64,000 nucleotides of DNA, taken from the NCBI RefSeq assembly GCF_901538355.1, contig NZ_LR593887.1:1340920-1404919 (forward strand), in the 5' to 3' direction. The notes below the pieces were generated by a model, which was given only the letters and a program-made list of their open reading frames with translations, searched no databases and was not told where the DNA came from. A program made the position numbers and the translations under genes. Positions 1 to 7,663 of this stretch are shown one piece after another (position 1 is the first letter of the stretch; each line of letters opens with the position of its first letter). Source of the stretch: Tuwongella immobilis. GTDB lineage: Bacteria; Planctomycetota; Planctomycetia; Gemmatales; Gemmataceae.

Positions 1-1473
1 TTTGGCGGCATCGGTGCGTTGCCGTTGTTCGACCAGTTCGCGGGTGGCACTGGCCGATTCCGATTCCAGGCGGGCAAGTTCCTGTTCCCGGTGGGCGGCG
101 GTCAACGTTTGGCCACATCGGTCGCAGGTTGATTCGCCAGAGAGCGAGCGTAAATTCTTTTGCTGCTTGAGGATGCGATCGGTTTCGGATTGCAACTGTG
201 TCTGTCGATCGCGGGCGGCATGCCACGCGCTATCGGCGGCTTCTCGCGCTTCAATCGCCACCGCAACGGCCGATTCGGCAGCGGGAAGTTGAGCTGTCAG
301 CGTTACCAGTTGCGACTGATCGAGCGCCAATCGATCGGCGATTTTGTAACGAGTGTTGCAGTGTCGTTCGAAGAGGCCCAATCGATCGGCGGTGGCCTTC
401 AGTTCGGCCAACCGGGTGGGGAGTTCGCGGCCTGCTTGCTGGTGCTGTTCGCGGGCGGATTCGGTGGTCGATTTCGACGCTTCGAGCGCGGTCAATCGTT
501 GGGCCAATGATGCGAGGCCGGCCCGCAATTGTTCCAATTCTGGTGTCAATCGTGCGATCGTTTGCGTTGCTGTCTCGAGTCGATGTCGTTCCTGTTGGCA
601 GCGGTTCAACTGCGGCACCAGCGAGCGCAACTCCTGAAGCCGTTGATAGTTGGCGACAATTTCGGGACTGCGTTGGTGCAGGGCAGTGGCGGCGGCTTCT
701 GCTTGGTCGATCTCCGCGACTTGGCGTTGAATGTTCTGAAAGCGATCGGCAAGACGGGCACGCTCGCGCCAGTGGACTTCTTCCGCGTCGGCACGCTCAA
801 ACGCAGTTTGGGCCGCCGTGACACGCGATTCCAGTTGCAGATAATCGGCATCGTTGAGCGGATTCAGCAGTGCAATCTGCTGACCGATGGCGTGAGTCTG
901 CGCTTCGAGGCGTTTGGCCTGTTCGCGGGCATACGCATGGTAGGTTTCGATGCGATCGATGCCAAAGAGCCGATTCAATGCCGTGGTTCGCTCCGATGGT
1001 TTGGCATCCAACAGAGCCTCGGCCTGACCTTGTCGCAACAAGACCGAGTAGCCGAATAGCTCATCGGTGATTCCCAGGTCGGTCCAGAATTGGTTGAAGC
1101 CCGCATCCTGCTCCGTGCCATCGATGGGCTTCCAAATCGTTTCCTGCCAACGGAATGCGCCGCGGGTGGTAGCCGCACTCTGGTTGGCGCGACGGGGCCG
1201 CTGAATCGTGCGATCGACTCGATAGCGATTGCCTTGAAAATCGAATTCAAATTGAATGCTCGCCCGATCCGCCTGATGATGAATCAGGCGGGCGAAATCG
1301 CGCTGGCCGCCGCGGTGAATGCCAAACAGGGCCATGGAAATGGCATCGAACAGGGACGATTTGCCGCTGCCGTTGTGTCCGGCGAGCAGGCAGAGCGGGG
1401 CCCGCGCGAATTCGAGCGTGACCGCATCGCGGTAGCTGAGAAAGCCTTCGACGGTTAATCGAATCGGATTCAT
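1..1473 (-). CDS. sbcC: SbcC/Rad50-type SMC-like ATPase, partial (C-terminus beyond window)
   Basis: N-terminal 491 residues of an SbcC/Rad50 protein, the ATPase that holds DNA ends for the Mre11/SbcD nuclease. The protein opens with MNPIRLTVEGF and has a textbook Walker A, GHNGSGKSS, at residues 32-40. A long Arg/Gln/Glu-rich stretch typical of the coiled-coil arm follows. Residues 450-455 read CDRCGQ, the CxxC zinc hook at the arm tip where two molecules dimerise. The second arm and the Walker B half lie beyond base 1. The start ATG at 1473 overlaps the TGA of sbcD (ATGA), so the two are translationally coupled. It is the last visible gene of a seven-gene minus-strand operon that also carries HerA- and NurA-like genes. 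Confidence 0.93.
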   Translation of the reverse strand, partial: MNPIRLTVEGFLSYRDAVTLEFARAPLCLLAGHNGSGKSSLFDAISMALFGIHRGGQRDFARLIHHQADRASIQFEFDFQGNRYRVDRTIQRPRRANQSAATTRGAFRWQETIWKPIDGTEQDAGFNQFWTDLGITDELFGYSVLLRQGQAEALLDAKPSERTTALNRLFGIDRIETYHAYAREQAKRLEAQTHAIGQQIALLNPLNDADYLQLESRVTAAQTAFERADAEEVHWRERARLADRFQNIQRQVAEIDQAEAAATALHQRSPEIVANYQRLQELRSLVPQLNRCQQERHRLETATQTIARLTPELEQLRAGLASLAQRLTALEASKSTTESAREQHQQAGRELPTRLAELKATADRLGLFERHCNTRYKIADRLALDQSQLVTLTAQLPAAESAVAVAIEAREAADSAWHAARDRQTQLQSETDRILKQQKNLRSLSGESTCDRCGQTLTAAHREQELARLESESASATRELVEQRQRTDAAK

Positions 1474-2684
1474 TGCGATACCTGCCTGAGAATTTGGGGC
1501 AACAGTTGCAAGAGGGCGGCACGTTCGGCCGCATCGCTGACTTGCGAATCCAGGTAACGCACGATTCCGTCGTGGTCGCTGGCCTGACTGTTGCGATGCA
1601 CTTCAATTGCCGGGCCAGAGACCTGTTCCGTGGCAATCGGTTGACGTCGGGGAAAGATGACTCGCGGGAAGGCCGCTTTGGCGCGGGCGCGTCGAACACC
1701 ATCGTGTCGCGGATCGCCCTGGAACATCACCCGCACAATCGCCGATTCCCAATCGGGGACCAATTCCCGAAGTTGCTCGGTGGACGTTTCCGGATCATCG
1801 AACTCGATACTGCGTAACTCGTTGCATGGTAACGGAATCCGTTCGATGGCCCCTTCCAGTCCATATGGCCCGACTTCCACCAGCGTGACGCTCTTTTCGT
1901 CGTGCATTTCGCCGAAATCGAGCCGGGCGATACTGCCGGAATAGTGCATGTGGGCCATTCCGGGCAGGGCTTGCGCTTGGTGAATGTGCCCCAGGGCGAC
2001 ATAGGCCCACGCCGAGGGCAAATTCCCCAGCGGTAGCAGGACATCTTGCTGTTCCGTGAGCCGAAATAGCGAGTTGGGCGAGACACCTTCGACCGCAAAG
2101 TGACTCATCATCACCGTGGGCAGATCGACGCGAAACTTCGCATGCGTCGTGAACTTCGTGAGTTGTTGCACGAACGTATCCCGCAAGCGGCGATTGACCT
2201 GTTCCCGGTCCAGCGCTTGTTCCTCGGCGTCGAGATAATTCCCCGGTGTGGGGTACGGCATCAGCAAAAACTGCACCGATCGACCGGAATGCACACTGGC
2301 CACCTGACCGAGCATCGCCCGATTCGTCAGCACAAATCGCCCTGGCTGGATCACGTCGCCTTGCGAAAGCGGGCTACTCAATCCCATGGTGGTGCGAATA
2401 ATGTCCGGATACGGCGGCCGATCGTGGTTGCCGGTCACCGCCAGAATCACCCCACCGGTTTGCAGGTATAGTCGGAACGCTTTGGAAAGAAATTGCAATT
2501 CGGCATCAATTTCTCGGGGCCGCAGGAATTCCGCGAACAGATCGCCGGCGATGAGCAGCACATCCGCCGCGCGGTTGATCGCCAGTTGTACGATTCGCTC
2601 CACCTGAGCGTGCAATTCTTCGCTGCGGGAATAGCCGTGCAGCTTATCTCCCAAGTGCCAATCCGCAGTATGCAAAATCCGCAT
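1470..2684 (-). CDS. sbcD: SbcD/Mre11 exonuclease subunit
   Basis: Metallophosphoesterase nuclease of the SbcCD (Mre11-Rad50) complex, which processes double-strand ends and hairpins in the cytoplasm. All Mre11 metal-binding motifs are visible in order: HTADWHLGD near the N-terminus, AGDLF, TGNHDRPPY, SHFAVEG and ALGHIHQA. The length of 404 aa fits the family. I chose the ATG at 2684, with GGAG just upstream, over an in-frame GTG two codons earlier. The stop overlaps the sbcC start by four bases, and the gene begins 14 bases after the HerA-like gene. Placement directly between HerA and Rad50 genes mirrors the archaeal herA-mre11-rad50-nurA cluster. Confidence 0.95.
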   Translation of the reverse strand: MRILHTADWHLGDKLHGYSRSEELHAQVERIVQLAINRAADVLLIAGDLFAEFLRPREIDAELQFLSKAFRLYLQTGGVILAVTGNHDRPPYPDIIRTTMGLSSPLSQGDVIQPGRFVLTNRAMLGQVASVHSGRSVQFLLMPYPTPGNYLDAEEQALDREQVNRRLRDTFVQQLTKFTTHAKFRVDLPTVMMSHFAVEGVSPNSLFRLTEQQDVLLPLGNLPSAWAYVALGHIHQAQALPGMAHMHYSGSIARLDFGEMHDEKSVTLVEVGPYGLEGAIERIPLPCNELRSIEFDDPETSTEQLRELVPDWESAIVRVMFQGDPRHDGVRRARAKAAFPRVIFPRRQPIATEQVSGPAIEVHRNSQASDHDGIVRYLDSQVSDAAERAALLQLLPQILRQVSQ

Positions 2685-2698
2685 GAACACTCCGAAAC

Positions 2699-4555
2699 TT
2701 ACAGGTCATCGTGAATCATTCCCGCGCGGCCAGTCGCCGGGCGGCCGTTGGATCCGTTCGATTGCGCGGAATGCGATCCATTGCGATTCGCAAGTCCGGG
2801 AATCGGGCAAATGTCGGTTGCCTCGCCGGGACGCAGTGCCCACGCCGGGAAGGGGATTTTCACCAGTAGCGGCTCCCGGAATCCTGCCTGGCTGATCAGT
2901 TTTTCCTCGGGGCGAAGCATCATCGCCTTGGATTTGGCCGAATCGCTGAGAAATCGCCAGGTGGTGTGGCTCAGTTCGTCCGATCCCGAATGGCCCAGCA
3001 CGCGAATCGAGCTGTTTTCGATGACGCGCTCCGACACTTTCGAGGCTTGTTGCTGCGCCCCCAGCAGAATCACGCCTTGCGAGCGCATTTCCGCAGCGAC
3101 TCGCTCAATCAATCGGGTGATCGGGTCGCGGCTGCCTCGTGGTGCGAATCGGTTGAGTTCGTCCAGCATCACCAGGTAAATCAGCCCGGATTGCTGAGCG
3201 GCCGACTGCTTGGATTCGATGAGTTGCTGAAAGACCGTGGCGACGACAAATCGCTGCAAATCTGGCGTGTTGGCCAGCGATGCCAAATCGATCACCCGCG
3301 GCGCGTTGTTCGTTTGGCCGATGACATCCAGCGGATTGCTGTCGTGCCCACTGCGGATGATGCGATTATCCAGCGTGATGGCTCGCAATCGCCGGGCGAA
3401 TTTCTTCAGCGTCGCGTTGTGGTGTCGTTTGCCGAAGACGTCCACTTCGCCATTGGCAATCTGTTCCACCCAGCCGAGCAATTGGTCGAACGTCGTCACC
3501 CCATCCTTGGAATCCAGCGAGCGTTCCACTTTTTCGCCTCGGATGGTTTCCCGCGTCAATCGACTTTCGATGTCGTACATCAGCGTGGAAAAATTGGTGT
3601 CGTGGGCATCTTCTTCGGAGAACAGATAGCTGAACAGGCCACGTTCGATGACATCTTCCAGCGACCAGGAGTACGGCAGCGTGCGGGACTGATTCGTCGA
3701 AACCGGATTGCTGCCATTGCGAATCTGCGGCGCGAAGAAATGCGATCCGACGAACGGCGACGGGGCATCGCAGCCGAGCATCGTCCAATCCGCTAAGTGG
3801 TTGGCAGGATTGAAGTTCTGATTCCATCGATCGATATGGAACAGATCAAATCCCTTGACGTTGAAGATGATCGGCACGACTTGCAGCCGATCCGTCGCGG
3901 ACGGTTTGGTCCGATGTTGCCGATCGGCCTCGCGTTGCAGCAGATGCACGACATGCAAGAGAAACGACGATTTTGCTCCGCGCCCGGCGGTGCCATTGAC
4001 GTTGAGATGCCCGCCGTTGATGCCCAGCAGATAATCCAGATCAAACCCGCCAGGCCCGGCAAATTCGCGGGCACCATTGCGGATCAGCCCGACATTCATG
4101 CGCTGGCCCATTTCGTCCAAGCCATACGCCTTGGTGGCATCCGCTTGGCCCCCCAATTCCACGGCGCTGACCTCCATCGGCGGGCATTCCAACGGCGGAT
4201 CGCTGCGCAGAATCGAGGTGGCGGCGAAGGTGATGCCCGGCAGCGTGAACGGGGGCTGGTAGTTGGGGTCGCCGTCGTGCCGGTCGAATTCGTCGCTCAG
4301 CGAGGCCATCCGACTTTGGCGATAGACTTCGGTGGTTAATCCGAAAAATGACACCAATTCTCCGCCCAGATTGCTGGTCACTTTGACGATCTGGCCTTTT
4401 TCCACGACCACATCGGGACGGCACCAAAACCAGAATTTCTCAGAAGTCGCCTCGCGGTTCGGCGGAGAAGCGACTTGGCCAAGCAGAGTCGGGGAACTGC
4501 CGACCGGAGTGCCGACTTGGCGTGATTCCGGTTCGGGAAAAGCGGCAGGGGCCAT
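2699..4555 (-). CDS. HerA-like hexameric ATPase/translocase
   Basis: 618-aa ATP-binding protein of the HerA/FtsK superfamily. HerA translocates DNA and works with the NurA nuclease in end resection. A P-loop-like GTAGRGAKSS lies at residues 188-197, but one residue separates the last Gly from the Lys, so it is not a canonical GxxxxGK[ST]. Walker B (LIYLVMLDE, about 458-466) and a following ATPase segment with GAQQQASK (about 499-506) are clear. The N-terminal 80 residues read like the small beta-barrel HAS domain. The start ATG at 4555 has only a weak GAG upstream and lies 17 bases after the NurA-like gene. The HerA assignment rests on motifs and on its place between NurA and Mre11 genes. A related DUF87-type ATPase is the alternative. 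Confidence 0.82.
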   Translation of the reverse strand: MAPAAFPEPESRQVGTPVGSSPTLLGQVASPPNREATSEKFWFWCRPDVVVEKGQIVKVTSNLGGELVSFFGLTTEVYRQSRMASLSDEFDRHDGDPNYQPPFTLPGITFAATSILRSDPPLECPPMEVSAVELGGQADATKAYGLDEMGQRMNVGLIRNGAREFAGPGGFDLDYLLGINGGHLNVNGTAGRGAKSSFLLHVVHLLQREADRQHRTKPSATDRLQVVPIIFNVKGFDLFHIDRWNQNFNPANHLADWTMLGCDAPSPFVGSHFFAPQIRNGSNPVSTNQSRTLPYSWSLEDVIERGLFSYLFSEEDAHDTNFSTLMYDIESRLTRETIRGEKVERSLDSKDGVTTFDQLLGWVEQIANGEVDVFGKRHHNATLKKFARRLRAITLDNRIIRSGHDSNPLDVIGQTNNAPRVIDLASLANTPDLQRFVVATVFQQLIESKQSAAQQSGLIYLVMLDELNRFAPRGSRDPITRLIERVAAEMRSQGVILLGAQQQASKVSERVIENSSIRVLGHSGSDELSHTTWRFLSDSAKSKAMMLRPEEKLISQAGFREPLLVKIPFPAWALRPGEATDICPIPGLANRNGSHSAQSNGSNGRPATGRAGMIHDDL

Positions 4556-4572
4556 GGGTATCTCACTACATC

Positions 4573-5607
4573 TTAGATATTCAAAAGTCGATAAAAACGA
4601 TTCTGATAATGTTGGGGCGGCGTCATGCAGGCCGACAGCGATGCTTCGACCCGAACGATCGGCTCCAGCGAGATTGCCGACCGCTGATAGTCCGAGTGCC
4701 GCGAACGCAGATCATAAATCCGTTTCGACAAGCGATTGACAAAGTCGCTGCCCAGTTGTTGGGTCTCGAAGCGCTTCTTGGGCACCTCAATTCGCACAAT
4801 GCCCGAATTCGGCATGCTGCGATTGCTTCCCGCGAGTCGCAAAAACCATGTGATTACCGGCATATCGTGGCTTTGGACCGCAAAAAACGGCGTCCGTTCT
4901 GCTGGCGACAACCGCATCAGCACTTGGATGCCCTCGTTGTGCAGGTAGCGCTCGCGGGTATTCTTGATGACTCCCACGATATTGCGGGTCTCCAAGCCCG
5001 GCTGCGAAAACCAGCCAATTCGGCCATCCATCAGCGTGGGCACGTCCAGATTTTGGCAGAGAATCATCTCTTCCAGCACTTGCATTTCGCGCTGCACCCG
5101 AGTGCGTGGCTGATTCTCCATTGTCCCGAAATCAAAGCTGACGCGCCGCGCTCCCGATTCATCCAGCGGCGCGGGAGCATCCAAGAAGCGATAGCCATGG
5201 ACCTGCAATGCCGTGACGAACCCTTCGATTTCTTCCCAGGGAAACGGCTGCGAAATGAGCGAAACCACGCGCTGAACGACTTGGTTTTCGCGGCGTCCTT
5301 GCAGGGTGATGCAGCCCGCGGCAATCTCGGCCAGCCGCACCGGGATCGGCTCCCCAGTTGGTGCGCTCAGCCACAAGACCGTTTCGCCACGATGCCGACC
5401 GTCGATAAATCGTTGCGGCAGGTCGGTCAGATCGCCATCTTTGGTGGCGATGGGGAGCGATTTCCAGGAATCACGGGGATATTCCAGATCCAACTCCGGT
5501 TCGGCAGTGCCCGACTCATCCGAATCATCGGGGGGCATCGCCGGCAGCGATTGCGGCGGGGGCTGATACCGATTCCCCTGGTAGTTGTGCACAAATTCCA
5601 GACTCAT
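4573..5607 (-). CDS. NurA-like DNA-end nuclease
   Basis: 344-aa protein that I read as a NurA-domain nuclease, the partner of HerA. NurA-like signatures are FIDG (67-70, the first acidic motif after a variable N-terminus), an acidic helix EMQVLEEM (174-181), LMDGRIG (192-198), VGVIKNT (211-217) and RIEVP (272-276), then a C-terminal strand with RVEASLSA in the place of the usual Y-P-x-P-L...AH motif. Start chosen: ATG at 5607, whose ATGA overlaps the TGA of the IrrE-like gene. A longer in-frame extension to 5793 runs wholly inside that upstream gene. Family identity comes from these short motifs plus adjacency to HerA. A profile search with the NurA domain would settle it. Confidence 0.72.
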   Translation of the reverse strand: MSLEFVHNYQGNRYQPPPQSLPAMPPDDSDESGTAEPELDLEYPRDSWKSLPIATKDGDLTDLPQRFIDGRHRGETVLWLSAPTGEPIPVRLAEIAAGCITLQGRRENQVVQRVVSLISQPFPWEEIEGFVTALQVHGYRFLDAPAPLDESGARRVSFDFGTMENQPRTRVQREMQVLEEMILCQNLDVPTLMDGRIGWFSQPGLETRNIVGVIKNTRERYLHNEGIQVLMRLSPAERTPFFAVQSHDMPVITWFLRLAGSNRSMPNSGIVRIEVPKKRFETQQLGSDFVNRLSKRIYDLRSRHSDYQRSAISLEPIVRVEASLSACMTPPQHYQNRFYRLLNI

Positions 5608-6269
5608 TCTCGCCTCGATTCCTCCCGAATGCGGGAGGTTTTCAGCACGTCTTGCACCCGGTAGTGGGCCATCTCGTAGCTGACCAAACATTCGCTCATG
5701 AGTTGATGCACCGCGTAGCGATGCGTGGGGACCGGAATTTCTCGCGTGGGGGTCAGCACTCGAATCACGCGAGATTCCGGCACCAACAAGCACGCTGCAA
5801 ATTGATTCGCTTCGCGTTCCTGTTCCACGGTTTCCGTCTCGGCCCGGCCTCCCGGCGCTGGCGGTTCCAGATCCGAAGCCTCGATCCGCTCATCGGAGAC
5901 TTCGGATTCTTCCCGAATCCAGACGGCCTGATTCTCGTCTCGATGCAGCAGGAAATGACCCAATTCGTGAGCGAGCGTGAATCGCTGCCGCGGGATCGGG
6001 TCGCTACTGCGGAAAAAGATCATCGTGCGCCCCGACTGGAACGAGATGACATAGCCCGCCAGCGGCGTGTCATCCATGACGATCGATGTCCGCACGCCGC
6101 ATTCGATCAAGCGCGTGCCGATCTGTCGGCGAGTCAGATTCGGGTAGCCGTAGCAGGTCAGCCCCACCATGGTAAAATACTGTTCCAGCGGGATTGGGCC
6201 GCGGTCCGGCAGGTGGATTCCGGACCATTCGACCAATTGCTCCAACGCATTGGCAATTCGCGGTGTCAT
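5604..6269 (-). CDS. ImmA/IrrE-family metallo-endopeptidase
   Basis: 221-aa zinc peptidase of the ImmA/IrrE (COG2856) family. The gluzincin motif AHELGHFLLH lies at residues 100-109 and the downstream helix EREANQFAACLLVP, carrying the third zinc ligand region, at 151-164. In Deinococcus IrrE (PprI) cleaves the DdrO repressor after DNA damage. In mobile elements ImmA cleaves phage-type repressors. Unlike many members it shows no obvious N-terminal helix-turn-helix. The ATG at 6269 overlaps the upstream stop (ATGA), and its own TGA overlaps the NurA start. Position between a sigma factor and four end-processing genes suggests it controls them by cleaving a regulator, possibly the 182-aa protein upstream; that is inference. 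Confidence 0.88.
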   Translation of the reverse strand: MTPRIANALEQLVEWSGIHLPDRGPIPLEQYFTMVGLTCYGYPNLTRRQIGTRLIECGVRTSIVMDDTPLAGYVISFQSGRTMIFFRSSDPIPRQRFTLAHELGHFLLHRDENQAVWIREESEVSDERIEASDLEPPAPGGRAETETVEQEREANQFAACLLVPESRVIRVLTPTREIPVPTHRYAVHQLMSECLVSYEMAHYRVQDVLKTSRIREESRRE

Positions 6270-6814
6270 TGCGGATTCTCGGGCGGTTTGGGCTTCACCG
6301 GTCGTGCGGCCATCAAGAACGACGGTTCTTGCGATTTCGCCATCCACAGCAGCATCGCAGTCTTGCGGAACATCCGGCGATACCGTTGGGAGGCACCGGG
6401 CGGATTTTGTTCCAACCAGGGATTAAATTCTTTGGGCTGCGCCGGATCGGGAACCGCCGCTTGCGATTGCAATAACGCATCGTTGATCGCCTCATCTTCG
6501 GGCGAGAGGCGCTGTTGCGGATCGCGGGCATCCTGCTTTAACTGCCGGGCGACATCCCCCAGCGTGACCGTGTTGACAATCGTGGGCGGCGGTAGGTTGC
6601 CGCTGAGCAGATGCTGCTGAACCAAACCGCGGACATTTTGCACCGCGTTTTCTTCGGCAGCCAATCCATCTAATAATTCGCCCAGTGCGGTGGCGAGCGC
6701 ATCATCCTGTTCGGCGATGCCCCATAATTCCGCCATTACATCGAGATTCCCCGATTCAATGGCATCCAAGTACCGCAGGCACAAGCGATCAATTCGGTAG
6801 GGATCGGCATTCAT
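6266..6814 (-). CDS. unknown 182-aa protein between sigma factor and IrrE-like peptidase
   Basis: No family recognised. The protein begins MNADPYRIDRLCLRYLDAIE and is helical and acidic in its first half (EQDD, LGELLDGL), with a Pro- and basic-rich tail. No membrane segment or helix-turn-helix is evident. It lies immediately after an ECF sigma factor (4-base overlap) and before a peptidase (4-base overlap). Genes in that slot often encode the cognate anti-sigma factor, so a cytoplasmic anti-sigma factor or protease substrate is a reasonable guess. No ZAS-type His/Cys zinc motif is seen, which weighs against the commonest class. The ATG at 6814 sits inside the sigma-factor stop. Confidence 0.75.
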   Translation of the reverse strand: MNADPYRIDRLCLRYLDAIESGNLDVMAELWGIAEQDDALATALGELLDGLAAEENAVQNVRGLVQQHLLSGNLPPPTIVNTVTLGDVARQLKQDARDPQQRLSPEDEAINDALLQSQAAVPDPAQPKEFNPWLEQNPPGASQRYRRMFRKTAMLLWMAKSQEPSFLMAARPVKPKPPENPQ

Positions 6815-7368
6815 GACTGGCCCTCCTCGTCTGCAAGCATTGTATCACGAAGCCGGCGAAGTGCCCGCGACAAGCGCTGTCGGGCGGCATCCGGCCTCAC
6901 ACCAATGGCCGCGGCGAGGTCGTGTCCCTCGAGGCCGTCTTCGAATCGCAAACGCAGGATTTGTTGATCTTCAATTGACACTGCGGCCAAATAGCGTCGA
7001 ATTCCTTCCGCTTCTTCTTGTTGCTCCAGCGAACAGCGTTCCAGCTTGGCAATCACGTCGAACGGCTCCTCCTCGGTTTCGGGGAATTGCCGCAGACGTT
7101 GATGCCGACCGATTTGGTCTTTGGCGAGGTTGATTGCGATGCGGGTGGCATACGCAAACAGATTTCGATTCGCATCGAAGTTGTCTGCACATTCCAGCAA
7201 TCGCACGAACACATCTTGCACAATCTGCTCTCGGAAGGCGTAATCGCCAAATGTCTGAATCGAGGCCATCAAGCGGCGTGTCAGTTCGTCGTGGTACCGA
7301 GTCAGAAGTTCGTGCATCGTTGGTTGTTGGGGCGATGGTTCCGGTGTTTCCGAATTCCTCGTCTCCAT
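6811..7368 (-). CDS. ECF-type RNA polymerase sigma factor
   Basis: 185-aa sigma-70 family protein. Region 2 spans about residues 45-90, with QDVFVRLLE and a stretch NLFAYATRIAINLAKD that fits helix 2.3/2.4. Region 4 is at about 125-178, with a DQQILRLRFEDGL...LAAAIGV helix-turn-helix and a basic RQRLSRALRRLRD recognition end. I chose ATG 7368, preceded on the coding strand by AAAGGA, over a far upstream in-frame ATG at 7686 that would add about 106 residues unlike any sigma factor. First gene of the repair operon; the 295 bases upstream must hold its promoter. Planctomycetes carry many ECF factors, so the true regulon cannot be inferred beyond this operon. Confidence 0.92.
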   Translation of the reverse strand: METRNSETPEPSPQQPTMHELLTRYHDELTRRLMASIQTFGDYAFREQIVQDVFVRLLECADNFDANRNLFAYATRIAINLAKDQIGRHQRLRQFPETEEEPFDVIAKLERCSLEQQEEAEGIRRYLAAVSIEDQQILRLRFEDGLEGHDLAAAIGVRPDAARQRLSRALRRLRDTMLADEEGQS

Positions 7369-7663
7369 GCCGGTGGTCCTTTCTGGCTTCAGGTCGCGTT
7401 CTACCTGACTATACGAGTGGGGCCATCCGGCTGTGACAGCGAGAAATTCCAGACGGAATGATTCTGTCACTTTGGGAATTGTGGATGCCCACCGAGAACG
7501 CGCTCCGATCATCGCGGAAGTTCTGGATTGGATGATAGTGCAAGGATAGCGATTCATCGCGGAAGTGCAACCGCCCAAAGTGGTTCCGGAGACGGAGACT
7601 TCGGGCGGTGGCATTCCCAGCGGCAATCGTTTTCGGGGTGAAATCCGACAGAACCGATGGGAA
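7369..7663. other. intergenic region with the promoter of the sigma-factor operon
   Basis: No coding sequence supported. It separates the start of the repair operon from the end of the DUF1553 gene; both are on the minus strand. It should contain the promoter for the operon. I see no clear operator palindrome or DdrO-type site by eye. Confidence 0.5.
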
